Shown piece after piece: positions 57,384 through 64,000 of a stretch of DNA of 64,000 bases; positions within the stretch are counted from its first letter, which is position 1; every line of letters begins with the position of its first letter. A program made the position numbers and the translations under genes. The notes beneath the pieces are model-generated. The model was not told the origin of the DNA. It worked only from the letters and a program-made list of their open reading frames with translations, and did no database searches. The stretch is from Pseudomonas sp. B20(2017) (lineage in GTDB: Bacteria > Pseudomonadota > Gammaproteobacteria > Pseudomonadales > Pseudomonadaceae). Where the stretch lies: assembly GCF_002113125.1 (NCBI RefSeq), contig NZ_NEJP01000010.1, positions 62,001-126,000 on the forward strand, written 5' to 3'.

Positions 57384-57932
57384 ATGGATACGGGTTCTCG
57401 ACTCAAACTAGTACGCGAAAGCTACAAACTCTCCCAGCGCGAGCTGGCCCGGCGTAGCGGCGTGACCAATGCCACCATCTCCCTGATCGAACAGAATCGT
57501 GTCAGTCCTTCCGTCAGCTCACTGAAAAAGCTGCTCGAAGGCATCCCGATGTCCCTGGCCGACTTCTTCACCTTCGACCAGCCGCCCCGCGAACACCAAT
57601 ACGTCTTCCGCGCCAACGAACAACCCGACCTCGGCCGCCACGGCCTGCGCCTGCTGCTGATCGGCGCCTCGGTCCCCAGCCGCCAGATGCGCTTGCTGCG
57701 CGAACAATACGCACCGGGCGCGAGTTCCGGGGAAGAGCCGATTGTTCATGCTGAGGGTGAGGAGTGCGGATTGGTGACGCGCGGCACGGTCGAGTTGACG
57801 GTGGACGGGCAGGTGAGCGTGCTGAGTGCGGGGGATGGGTATTACTTTCCGACGACGCTGCCGCACAAATTCCGGAATATCGGGGCGGATGAGGCTGAGA
57901 TTATTAGTGCGAATACGCCGGCGAATTTTTGA
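57384..57932 (+). CDS. puuR: XRE-cupin transcriptional regulator, PuuR-like
   Basis: A 182-residue regulator. Residues 5-60 form an XRE-type helix-turn-helix (RLKLVRESYKLSQRELARRSGVTNATISLIEQNRVSPSVSSLKKLLEGI). The C-terminal half is a cupin barrel with GSVEL-like and AGDGYYFP, LPHKFRN strands. This is the PuuR/PauR architecture, which represses putrescine genes and senses putrescine or a derivative. It lies downstream of the puu genes with its own promoter. Codon use is usual for the window. Confidence 0.86.
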   Translation: MDTGSRLKLVRESYKLSQRELARRSGVTNATISLIEQNRVSPSVSSLKKLLEGIPMSLADFFTFDQPPREHQYVFRANEQPDLGRHGLRLLLIGASVPSRQMRLLREQYAPGASSGEEPIVHAEGEECGLVTRGTVELTVDGQVSVLSAGDGYYFPTTLPHKFRNIGADEAEIISANTPANF

Positions 57933-58046
57933 TTATTCAATGCCCGTTACTAGAATTAAGTTGTGTCGGGCTATATTGAACCCCAGATCCTCCATGTCAG
58001 GGTAAGACTTTGATTGTTTTTAAGTCAGCCATGTTTTTATGCTATT

Positions 58047-58078
58047 AAAGAGAAACCGCAGAAGTGAGGTTTCTCTTT
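58047..58078. terminator. Bidirectional Rho-independent terminator
   Basis: An 11-bp perfect stem (aaagagaaacc and its complement) with a 10-base loop. T-runs lie on both sides. It separates the regulator from the convergent small gene. Confidence 0.82.
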
Positions 58079-58098
58079 AGTTATCTGTAAGTCTAACG

Positions 58099-58284
58099 TT
58101 ATTTCTGAGCACATTTGCCGTCGATTTTATCCTTTTCTGGACAATCTTCAGCATAGATGACTTTTTGTTCTCCTACGGTAGCTGTGGCTTTTTCATAGCT
58201 AGCCATTGATACGCCCGCATAGCTGATGCCACTGATGACAATAAACAGTGCGGGCAGGAGGGCCGATTTTCGTTTGATGTTCAT
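58099..58284 (-). CDS. Small exported hypothetical protein
   Basis: A 61-residue protein. A hydrophobic signal (LLPALFIVISGISYAGVSMA) is followed by a short charged tail with two Cys (EDCPEKDKIDGKC). AAGGGA lies ahead of the ATG at 58284. Longer in-frame starts would run through non-signal sequence. I know no family. The tail could form one disulfide. Confidence 0.65.
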   Translation of the reverse strand: MNIKRKSALLPALFIVISGISYAGVSMASYEKATATVGEQKVIYAEDCPEKDKIDGKCAQK

Positions 58285-58497
58285 GGTGAGTCCCTTTGCT
58301 TCGATATTTATGGGTGTGTATACCGTTAAGCGAGATGTGGATGTCACTCGCCAGGATAGAATCCTCTAAAAGGAGCAACGTGCCACCTGTTAGAACTGGC
58401 AGGTTTTTAGAGTTGTTTGTAATGGTTTGGCGGGTTTTAAGACTTCAGTTTGAATTTAATGAGTAATGTCCATTGGTGAAATTGCTTGAGTTGCTTT

Positions 58498-58770
58498 TCA
58501 AGAACTTTGCTCAATCACCCTAAATATATCACTCACATCCTGCACGAGGATCCTGGCGATAGTAGTGACTGTGTTGATGTCATGTTCGGCGTGATCCGGA
58601 AGGTGGATGCAAGCCATGAGGTCGAGATATTTGAGGACTGCGTTCAGGCGCTCAATGACGCAGGCGTGGAGGTCACTCAGTGGCGCGTCGGCATCGATGA
58701 ACAGAACGGGGTGGTCAGTGGCGGGGTGGGACATTGGGGCGTAGCTGCACTGCGGTGACTTACTTGTCAT
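58498..58770 (-). CDS. Small helical protein, DUF3077/DUF6124-like
   Basis: A 90-residue protein. LFIDADAPLSDLHACVIERLNAVLKYLDLMACIH and TTIARILVQDVSDIFRVIEQ form two amphipathic helices, as in the short DUF3077/DUF6124 proteins that are multi-copy in pseudomonads. AAGGA lies nine bases ahead of the ATG at 58770. Its leader on the minus strand (58771 to about 59030) is long and looks structured. The function is unknown. Confidence 0.62.
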   Translation of the reverse strand: MTSKSPQCSYAPMSHPATDHPVLFIDADAPLSDLHACVIERLNAVLKYLDLMACIHLPDHAEHDINTVTTIARILVQDVSDIFRVIEQSS

Positions 58771-59097
58771 GGGTAAAAATCCTTAGCTCAGAAATTAATA
58801 ATCACCGCTCGCTGCGAAACGAGTTGGGTGACAGTTATGCGCGGGTTCGCAGACCGAGGAGCTAAGACCCGGCAGACCCGAAGGTCTCCCACGCACAACC
58901 GCCATGAAAATGAAGCACAGGCAAGTTGCCGGGCCGCATTGTGCCGGGTGTGGACTTAGCTCGCTAGGGCTGCGAAACCCTATCCGTGCCGGAACTTTCC
59001 TTAAAGGCGATGTCAATTTGATGGCGTGTCGCGACGCTCATGTCGAACGAGTCACCCAGTGCCAGGCTGTTTCCCGGCAAGCCCAAGGAAGTGTGAG
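58771..59097 (-). promoter_or_regulatory. Long structured leader, candidate RNA element
   Basis: The minus strand upstream of the DUF3077-like gene carries a C/G-rich block with a short hairpin (agacc/ggtct, cgaa loop, 58874-58887) and flanking complementary segments. Its translated minus-strand frame, containing RGRPSGLPGLSSSVCEPAHN, resembles one I recall seeing translated from many pseudomonad loci. That would point to a conserved RNA rather than a protein. The 58771-59097 gap has no gene I can support. Confidence 0.4.
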
Positions 59098-59511
59098 ATG
59101 AAACTGATTCTTGCGATGTTGTTGCTGTTCAGCGGTTACGTTTCTGCCAGTTGTTCCAGTATCAGTGATCATGACAAACGCAGTTATTGCCAGGCCACGC
59201 AGGAAGGCAGCAGTTGTTCTTCCATCGGCGACCACGATTTGCGTTCGGCCTGCGAAGCGGAGAAAGGCAGTTCGTGCTCAAGCATTGGCGACCATGACCA
59301 ACGCGCTTATTGCGAAGCCAAAAAGGGCAGCAGTTGTTCCTCCATCGGCGATCACGACATGCGCGCGGCCTGTGAAGCGGAGAAAGGCAGTTCGTGTTCA
59401 AGTATCGGTGATCATGATCAACGTGCTTTTTGTGAAGCGAAGAAAGGCAGTAGTTGTTCGTCAATCGGCGATCATGATCTGCGCAGTCAGTGTGAGGCCA
59501 TGAAGCGCTGA
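59098..59511 (+). CDS. Exported Cys-repeat protein
   Basis: A 137-residue protein. A signal peptide ends near VSA at residue 17. Six repeats of about 20 residues follow, of the pattern CSSIGDHDxRxxCEAxKGSS, each with two Cys spaced C-x11-C (19/31, 40/52, 60/72, 80/92, 100/112, 120/132). Alternate repeats are more alike (DQRAYCEAKK versus DMRAACEAEK), so the array grew as 40-residue pairs. Each repeat likely holds one disulfide and an Asp/His cluster that could bind a metal. The ATG at 59098 matches the signal peptide start. No known function. It is divergent from the DUF3077-like gene. Confidence 0.8.
   Translation: MKLILAMLLLFSGYVSASCSSISDHDKRSYCQATQEGSSCSSIGDHDLRSACEAEKGSSCSSIGDHDQRAYCEAKKGSSCSSIGDHDMRAACEAEKGSSCSSIGDHDQRAFCEAKKGSSCSSIGDHDLRSQCEAMKR
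59215..59508 (+). repeat. 60-bp in-frame tandem repeats
   Basis: Five units of about 60 bp, encoding 20 residues each, after a longer first unit. Third-base differences between units show that the array is not recent, unlike the 42-bp array at 16132. Confidence 0.8.
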
Positions 59512-59532
59512 ATCCACCTGCCATTTAGAACC

Positions 59533-59561
59533 AAAAGGGACACCCATCGGTGTCCCTTTTT
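59533..59561. terminator. Bidirectional Rho-independent terminator
   Basis: A 12-bp perfect stem, aaaagggacacc and its complement, with a catc loop, T-run on the plus strand and A/T on the other. It lies between the convergent Cys-repeat gene and the gene at 59581. Confidence 0.88.
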
Positions 59562-59580
59562 CATGCGCGCTTGAGCGCCG

Positions 59581-60012
59581 TTACTTCGCCTTCCAATGCC
59601 CGCCCCCGTTCTCGCAATCAATCCGCGCCTGTGCCAGTTGTTCCACGTCGTAGTAATAGGTGGTCACTTGCGCGCTGTCCGGAATGTTCAAGGCTTTGGC
59701 GTTTTTGTCCTTGCTGGTGGAGTGCGGGTTGGCCAGAGATTCCTGGGTGAGGGTGGCGATGCACGAGGCCTGATAGTGGTCGGCGCAGCGTTCGACCTTG
59801 GTTTTGCTGCTGTTGAGCATGTCCTTGCTTTCGTTGCTGCATGACCAGTCGATGGCGTTAACCGGCATGCCTTTGTATTCGTAGCAGCTGTGCGTCTCGA
59901 CGGCGGGCACCGAGGGGCTGGAGGAGCGGGTCTTGACGTCGCAGCCCTCGGCCATGACGCAGGTGGGGATGACGCTGAAAGTGGCGATCAGAAGCAACAG
60001 TCGGATGTTCAT
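59581..60012 (-). CDS. Exported Cys-containing hypothetical protein
   Basis: A 143-residue protein. A signal peptide ends near VMA at residue 21. The mature part has six Cys (for example EGCDVKTR, HSCYEYKG, DWSCSNES, ERCADHYQASC) and probably three disulfides. GGGAGA lies ahead of the ATG at 60012. The family is unknown to me. It shares the small, Cys-rich, exported character of its neighbours. Confidence 0.72.
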   Translation of the reverse strand: MNIRLLLLIATFSVIPTCVMAEGCDVKTRSSSPSVPAVETHSCYEYKGMPVNAIDWSCSNESKDMLNSSKTKVERCADHYQASCIATLTQESLANPHSTSKDKNAKALNIPDSAQVTTYYYDVEQLAQARIDCENGGGHWKAK

Positions 60013-60174
60013 CGCGGAACTCTCCCATGGCCCCGTGTTTGATCGTGAGCGGGGCGCTTATGGTTTCGAGATGGGGCGGGCGCGGGAGGTTCCATCAGGA
60101 TTTTGATTTGCGCCGGGTGCTCAGAGTGAGAAACAATCGGACACACTTAGCACCCAAGGATTGGAGCAGTGCTC

Positions 60175-60564
60175 ATGATTCAAATCGGCAGCCGCAACAA
60201 CGCCCCCACGCCGCAGCACAAAACTCAAGACATTTACATTTTCAGCATCGACCTGTCCCGCCCGGCGACTCCGTTCTGCCTTGAGCAATCCATTGGCGGC
60301 GGGCATGTCGAGCAGGGCGGTGCGCGGTGGTTGGCGCTGGATGAGCTGGATGGCTGGCCCGGTGAATGGCGTGAGCATCTGAAGAAGGCCGGTTGTGCCT
60401 GGGTGGTCGAGTTGCTGGATGCTCATCCGAAGGCAACTCAGGCTGATCTGGTCTCGCTGATCCTGCAGCGATACGCCGAGCCGGCGCAGCCAACCGGGCG
60501 TTTGCAGGCGATTGGGCGCTGGTTCAAGCGCTATTTCTATATCAGTGGCCGGTACGGCGCTTAA
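60175..60564 (+). CDS. Hypothetical protein
   Basis: A 129-residue soluble protein with no signal peptide. It has a WLALDELDGWPGEWREHLKKAGCAWVVELLD core and a basic C-terminal helix (LQAIGRWFKRYFYISGRY). GGAG lies eight bases ahead of the ATG at 60175. It starts a run of four plus-strand genes with short gaps (15, 28 and about 110 bases). I do not recognise a domain. Confidence 0.65.
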   Translation: MIQIGSRNNAPTPQHKTQDIYIFSIDLSRPATPFCLEQSIGGGHVEQGGARWLALDELDGWPGEWREHLKKAGCAWVVELLDAHPKATQADLVSLILQRYAEPAQPTGRLQAIGRWFKRYFYISGRYGA

Positions 60565-60579
60565 TCCGAGGAAACGCAC

Positions 60580-61002
60580 ATGACCCAGACTCTCGAACGC
60601 GCCATCGCGATTGCCGCCACCGCCCACGCGGGGCAGGTGGACAAGGGTGGTGCGCCGTACATATTGCATCCGCTGAAAGTGATGTTGCGCATGAGCAGCC
60701 TGGAAGAGCGCATCGTCGCGGTGTTGCACGATGTGGTCGAGGATTGCGGCATCAGCCTGGAGGATCTGCGCAAGGAAGGCTTCAGCGAAACCGTTTTGTC
60801 CGCCATCGAATCGGTGACCAAAGTGCCCGGCGAATCCTACGAAGACTTCGTCGAGCGCGCGGCGCAGAACCCGATCGGGCGGGTGGTGAAGCTGGCGGAT
60901 CTGGAAGAGAACAGCGACCTGTCGCGGATTGCCTCGCCGAGTTGGGAGGATCTGGAGCGGATCGAAAAATATCGGCGGGCGATTGGACGGCTGCGCGCGT
61001 AA
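60580..61002 (+). CDS. HD-domain small alarmone hydrolase-like protein
   Basis: A 140-residue single HD domain. The metal and catalytic motifs are AHAGQVDKGGAPYILHPLKV, LHDVVED and KLADLEENSD. This is the Mesh1/SAH pattern of enzymes that remove pyrophosphate from (p)ppGpp, or NADPH for animal MESH1. It has no synthetase domain. GAGGAAA lies ahead of the ATG. The long bifunctional SpoT of the same cell would be a partner elsewhere. Substrate specificity cannot be proved here. Confidence 0.78.
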   Translation: MTQTLERAIAIAATAHAGQVDKGGAPYILHPLKVMLRMSSLEERIVAVLHDVVEDCGISLEDLRKEGFSETVLSAIESVTKVPGESYEDFVERAAQNPIGRVVKLADLEENSDLSRIASPSWEDLERIEKYRRAIGRLRA

Positions 61003-61030
61003 CTCAAATTGAATAGCCAGGAAGGCGACC

Positions 61031-62050
61031 ATGAAATCCATTCTGTGTTTGTTGATTGCTGCCGGATTCGGCGCGCTGTTGCAGTTCGAAGGCGTGCCAC
61101 ACGGTTTGCTGTTGGGTTCGATCCTTGTCACCGCACTTGTCGTCACTAAATTCGGCATCGCACCGGCGACGCCTTATGGTCTGGGCTATATCCAGGTCAC
61201 GCTGGGTATCGCCACCGGGTTGATGTTCGAAGCGTGGGACAGCGCGACCGTCTCAACGATGTTGCCAAGCCTCGGCGTGTTGCTGTTGTGCCTGGCAGTG
61301 CAAGTGGCGTTGGCCGGGTGGTGGCTGGCGCGCGGGGCAGGGTGGAATCGCACGGATGCCTTGCTGGCGGTGTATCCGGGGGCGCTGGCGGCGGTGTTCG
61401 ATTTGCTGGAATCGCATCAGGCGTCGAGTAAGGTGATCATCGTGCATTTGATGCGGCTGCTGCTGATCACGGTGCTGGTGAGTTTGCTGATTCCCGGAAC
61501 CGCACCGGTTGACGTTACCGAAGTTGATCCGCTGTCGACGGGCATGGGGCTGACCGTACTCGCGGTCATCGTTTCGAGCATCGTGCTCGGGCGGTTACTG
61601 CTCGCAGCAGGCGTGCCGGCGCCGTTCATGTTGACGGCAATCATCATCACCGCGGTGTTCGTGAAATCAGGCTGGCTGCACGGCTTTCACATGCCGGACT
61701 GGAGCCTGAACCTGGCGGCGCTGATTCTCGGCGTGCGGATCGGTTCACGATTCAAGGGATTGGGCCTCACGGAACTGGCCCGTCATGGCCGCACGGCGTT
61801 GGTGTCGGTGGGTTTGATGATTCTGGTCGCAGCAATTTTTGCCTTGGCGGCCGCGCGATTGCTGGGCAGCGATGCGTTGTCGCTGTGGCTCGCGTACATG
61901 CCGGGTGCGATTGAAACCATCGCCATTGTGGCGTTCGCCGGCGGCCTGAATGTGGTGTTTATCCTGACTCACCATCTGGCGCGGATGGTGGTGCTGCACT
62001 TCGCGCCGGCGTTGCTGGTGCAGGTGCGACGCCGGCAAGAAGAAAGCTGA
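61031..62050 (+). CDS. AbrB-family membrane protein (PF05145-like)
   Basis: A 339-residue inner-membrane protein with about ten spans in two similar halves, each with a PGALAA or PGAIET motif (YPGALAAVFDLLESH near 110-125 and MPGAIETIAIVAFAGG near 288-303). The family was once called ammonia monooxygenase regulator AbrB, but it is probably a transporter. AGGAAGG lies ahead of the ATG. It follows the HD gene by 28 bases. Confidence 0.82.
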   Translation: MKSILCLLIAAGFGALLQFEGVPHGLLLGSILVTALVVTKFGIAPATPYGLGYIQVTLGIATGLMFEAWDSATVSTMLPSLGVLLLCLAVQVALAGWWLARGAGWNRTDALLAVYPGALAAVFDLLESHQASSKVIIVHLMRLLLITVLVSLLIPGTAPVDVTEVDPLSTGMGLTVLAVIVSSIVLGRLLLAAGVPAPFMLTAIIITAVFVKSGWLHGFHMPDWSLNLAALILGVRIGSRFKGLGLTELARHGRTALVSVGLMILVAAIFALAAARLLGSDALSLWLAYMPGAIETIAIVAFAGGLNVVFILTHHLARMVVLHFAPALLVQVRRRQEES

Positions 62051-62156
62051 CCGCCCGGTTTCCCCGTGGCGAGGGAGTCAGTGCGCTCGCCACGTGAACT
62101 ACACTTTCAGATTACCCCGCCATCAAAGGCCATCCCATGCCGCGCCGGAGGTAATC

Positions 62157-62606
62157 ATGAACCGCGTTCCGTCTCTCTCTCTTTTCATCGCAGCCACCCT
62201 CTGTGTCACCCAGGCTCACGCCGAATCCGTGGTCCCGCTCAAGGGCCAGACTTCGCAACAAATGCAGATCGATATCAACGACTGTCACGCGGTCGCATCC
62301 AGTTCCACCACCTCATCGCCGCAAGTCGGTGGGCGTGTGAAAGGGGCGGCGACCGGGGCGGTTGCCGGGGCTGCCGCCGCGCAAGTGCGCGGCAATCAGC
62401 GCGACGAGATTTACGACCGCGTCGACGATGACGTAAAACAGGATTACCGCCAAAACCGCGCCAAACAGACTGCCGCCGCGGGTGCGGTGGTCGGTGGTTC
62501 CCGGCAGCGTCAGGACCGGCGCGAGCAGCGCCGAACCGATGCGTCGGCCAGTTCAAGTGCCTACACGGGTTGCCTGCAAGGCCGGGGTTATCAGGTCACG
62601 CCTTGA
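62157..62606 (+). CDS. Exported glycine-zipper-type hypothetical protein
   Basis: A 149-residue protein. A signal peptide ends near AHA at residue 22. The middle holds a Gly/Ala-rich hydrophobic segment (GRVKGAATGAVAGAAAAQVRGNQ) like the glycine zippers of YMGG or SlyB-type outer-membrane proteins. A long Arg/Gln/Asp-rich stretch and a final CLQGRGY with the second Cys follow. GGAGG lies upstream of the ATG at 62157. It overlaps the convergent gene at 62591 by 16 bases. Confidence 0.75.
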   Translation: MNRVPSLSLFIAATLCVTQAHAESVVPLKGQTSQQMQIDINDCHAVASSSTTSSPQVGGRVKGAATGAVAGAAAAQVRGNQRDEIYDRVDDDVKQDYRQNRAKQTAAAGAVVGGSRQRQDRREQRRTDASASSSAYTGCLQGRGYQVTP

Positions 62607-63616
62607 GTGGCCGGGCGACGCGATTCCAGCAAATGCATCATCAGGCCGCTGTAGAGTGTCACCAGAATGAACAGGCCCATGCGCACGGCGAAGGCGGTGT
62701 ACACGTCTTTGCCGGCGGCGCTGTCCTCGACCGATTGGCCGAGCAGGATGATCATCGTTATCAGGGTGTTGAGCCAGAATCCCGGCGTGAGCCCAGTGGC
62801 GTGCAACCGATAGAGTTTGCGTGCCAGAACGAGGCTGAACAGCAGCATCCACAAAGCGAACATCCACAGGTGCACGAACAGACTCAGCGCACACCAGAAC
62901 GCCACCGCCAGCAATCCGCCCAGCAGGGTTGAGCCGAGCAGTTCGCGCCCGGCGTGATACGTGCGGGTGGTGGTGCTCTGCTGGCCGAGGCTGACAGCTT
63001 TGAGGATGATCGGCAGATAGCTGGCCGGGTCGATCAGCACCAGCACAAAGGTCGGCATCACGATCAGCGTGGCGCGAAGTGCGATGCGCGGCACGTCTTC
63101 GGCGGGCATGGCGGGTGGTGCCGGTGGCGTGGGGCTGTTGGCGGGTTCCGGGAAAAATACGTGACTGACGCCAACCACCACGACCGCCAGCAACAGGCCT
63201 TTGATCAGCGCGCCGATGACCGCCATCGCCAGCTCGAACGAGGCGAAACCGGCGGCAGAAATCAGGGTCATGCCGATCACCATGAAGGTCATGATCAGCA
63301 CGTTTCCACCGCGCAAGCCGTACCTGAACGCGGCGAACAAACCCAGGCTGATCAGCAGCACACCGCAGACCGGGTAGTAACGCAGCAACGGCACCAGCAG
63401 CAGGCCGAAACCGGTAGTGAACGCCGCAGCCAGCGTCAACGCCAAGGCGGCTTTGAACGGCAGCGGCCGAGGCACGCTCGCCAACAGCAACACCGCCAGC
63501 ACCGGTGACAGGAAAGACAACGGTAAAGCGAGCGCATAGCTCACGGCGGTACACAGCGCTGTGCCGAAGGCCAGGCGCAAGGCCCGTTGCACCGGGACGC
63601 TGCGCTCAGTAGGCAT
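62591..63616 (-). CDS. DUF2955 (FUSC-like) inner-membrane protein
   Basis: A 341-residue membrane protein with about ten spans in two halves joined by a Pro-rich loop (PANSPTPPAPPAMPAED near 155-171). It resembles the fusaric-acid-resistance-like membrane subunits that pair with HlyD-type adaptors to export aromatic acids. Its start overlaps the end of the adaptor gene by 11 bases, so they are one operon. The tail end overlaps the convergent glycine-zipper gene. Confidence 0.82.
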   Translation of the reverse strand: MPTERSVPVQRALRLAFGTALCTAVSYALALPLSFLSPVLAVLLLASVPRPLPFKAALALTLAAAFTTGFGLLLVPLLRYYPVCGVLLISLGLFAAFRYGLRGGNVLIMTFMVIGMTLISAAGFASFELAMAVIGALIKGLLLAVVVVGVSHVFFPEPANSPTPPAPPAMPAEDVPRIALRATLIVMPTFVLVLIDPASYLPIILKAVSLGQQSTTTRTYHAGRELLGSTLLGGLLAVAFWCALSLFVHLWMFALWMLLFSLVLARKLYRLHATGLTPGFWLNTLITMIILLGQSVEDSAAGKDVYTAFAVRMGLFILVTLYSGLMMHLLESRRPATQGVT

Positions 63617-64000
63617 ACGACAGCCAGCTCATCAGCCAGACAAACACCCGGCCCAGCGGGTTGAGCAGATTGCCCTCGGTCGGGAACGCCATGACCTCGG
63701 CCTGACCGCCAGCGCGTATCGCACGGCTGTCGAACAAGCGCTTTTTCGCTTCATCGCTGAATTCGATGATCACCGGAAAACGTTGCGCCGGACGCAGCCA
63801 GTCGCGGCTGTTCTGAATGGTTGGCAGGGTGCCGGGAGGAGGCGCCGAACCGACACTGACCCCGTAACCGATGCTGCGCACCCGACCCTCGAGCACTTCA
63901 CCGGGCAGCGCGTCGAGGATGATCGACACCGGCGTACCGACGTTGATTCGGCCGAGGTTGTTTTCGGTGAGGTCGGCGCTGACCCATACATCGTGGATTG
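63606..64000 (-). CDS. HlyD-family membrane-fusion protein, C-terminal part (cut by window)
   Basis: The last 131 residues of a periplasmic adaptor. The frame is open to the window edge, so the N-terminus lies beyond it. DVWVSADLTENNLGRINVGTPVSIILDALPGEVLEGRVRSIGYGVS is the beta-barrel domain of HlyD/EmrA-type proteins. The end (GRVFVWLMSWLSYAY) is hydrophobic, which is unusual for an adaptor. It is upstream of and overlapping the DUF2955 gene, so the two should form an efflux unit. Confidence 0.82.
   Translation of the reverse strand, partial: IHDVWVSADLTENNLGRINVGTPVSIILDALPGEVLEGRVRSIGYGVSVGSAPPPGTLPTIQNSRDWLRPAQRFPVIIEFSDEAKKRLFDSRAIRAGGQAEVMAFPTEGNLLNPLGRVFVWLMSWLSYAY

Noticed and set aside
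58795..59016. 73-codon minus-strand frame in the leader region
   Set aside because: No ribosome site. More likely a conserved RNA leader than a protein.
59215..59508. 60-bp repeats considered as CRISPR or satellite DNA
   Set aside because: They encode an in-frame repeat protein with a signal peptide and third-base variation typical of coding repeats.

Overview
The window looks like chromosomal DNA of a Pseudomonas from the P. fluorescens group. Most genes are GC-rich. REP/REPIN palindromes built on the tgtgggagcgagcttgctcg core lie between genes. Several families are typical of that genus: DUF2790, DUF2388, a DUF3077/DUF6124-like protein, a membrane-type malate:quinone oxidoreductase and a dhcA-dhcB-atoB cluster beside a LysR gene. 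I see no rRNA, tRNA, CRISPR array, integrase or transposase.

Layout. 0-4.4 kb: secreted esterase, exported and membrane hypotheticals, chalcone-isomerase-like protein, Nramp metal transporter. 4.5-8.2 kb: short-chain 3-keto-acid (dehydrocarnitine) catabolism, with a CoA transferase, a thiolase and a LysR regulator. 8.3-10.3 kb: sirtuin and a methyltransferase. 10.3-11.6 kb: a long gap with terminators, a 32-codon ORF and a direct repeat. 11.6-13.2 kb: MNIO (DUF692) enzyme and its DUF2063 partner. 13.3-17.6 kb: a two-component system divergent from an operon of DUF2790, a five-repeat exported protein and DipZ. 17.7-21.3 kb: GNAT, DUF4242, methyltransferase, phosphatidylcholine synthase, TerB-like protein. 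21.4-26.4 kb: heme-oxygenase-like diiron protein, methyltransferase, LigD. 26.4-29.1 kb: small hypotheticals and a chemoreceptor. 29.1-30.9 kb: an A/T-richer ATPase plus putative PD-(D/E)xK nuclease pair, the best candidate for an undescribed defence system. 31-39.7 kb: NTF2-like proteins, Mqo, Nudix hydrolase, TPR regulator with a propeller protein, CAP-domain protein, hydrolase, Tat-exported aldo/keto reductase. 39.7-43.5 kb: PaoABC-type molybdenum aldehyde oxidoreductase. 43.8-46.9 kb: small lipoproteins, DUF1428, ThpR. 47.1-57.9 kb: polyamine uptake (PotFGHI-like ABC) with a complete gamma-glutamyl-putrescine route (PuuD, PuuA, PuuC, PuuB) and a PuuR-like regulator. 58-64 kb: small exported proteins including a Cys-repeat protein, a small alarmone-hydrolase-like HD protein, an AbrB transporter and a DUF2955 membrane protein with the end of an HlyD-type adaptor, cut by the window.

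How the genes work together. The polyamine block imports putrescine, gamma-glutamylates it, oxidises it to gamma-glutamyl-GABA and hydrolyses that to GABA and glutamate. The dhc/ato genes activate and cleave a 3-keto acid to acetyl-CoA. The two-component system probably controls the divergent thiol-redox operon through paired TGTAT sites in the shared promoter region. These roles rest on family knowledge and gene order. No database search was run.
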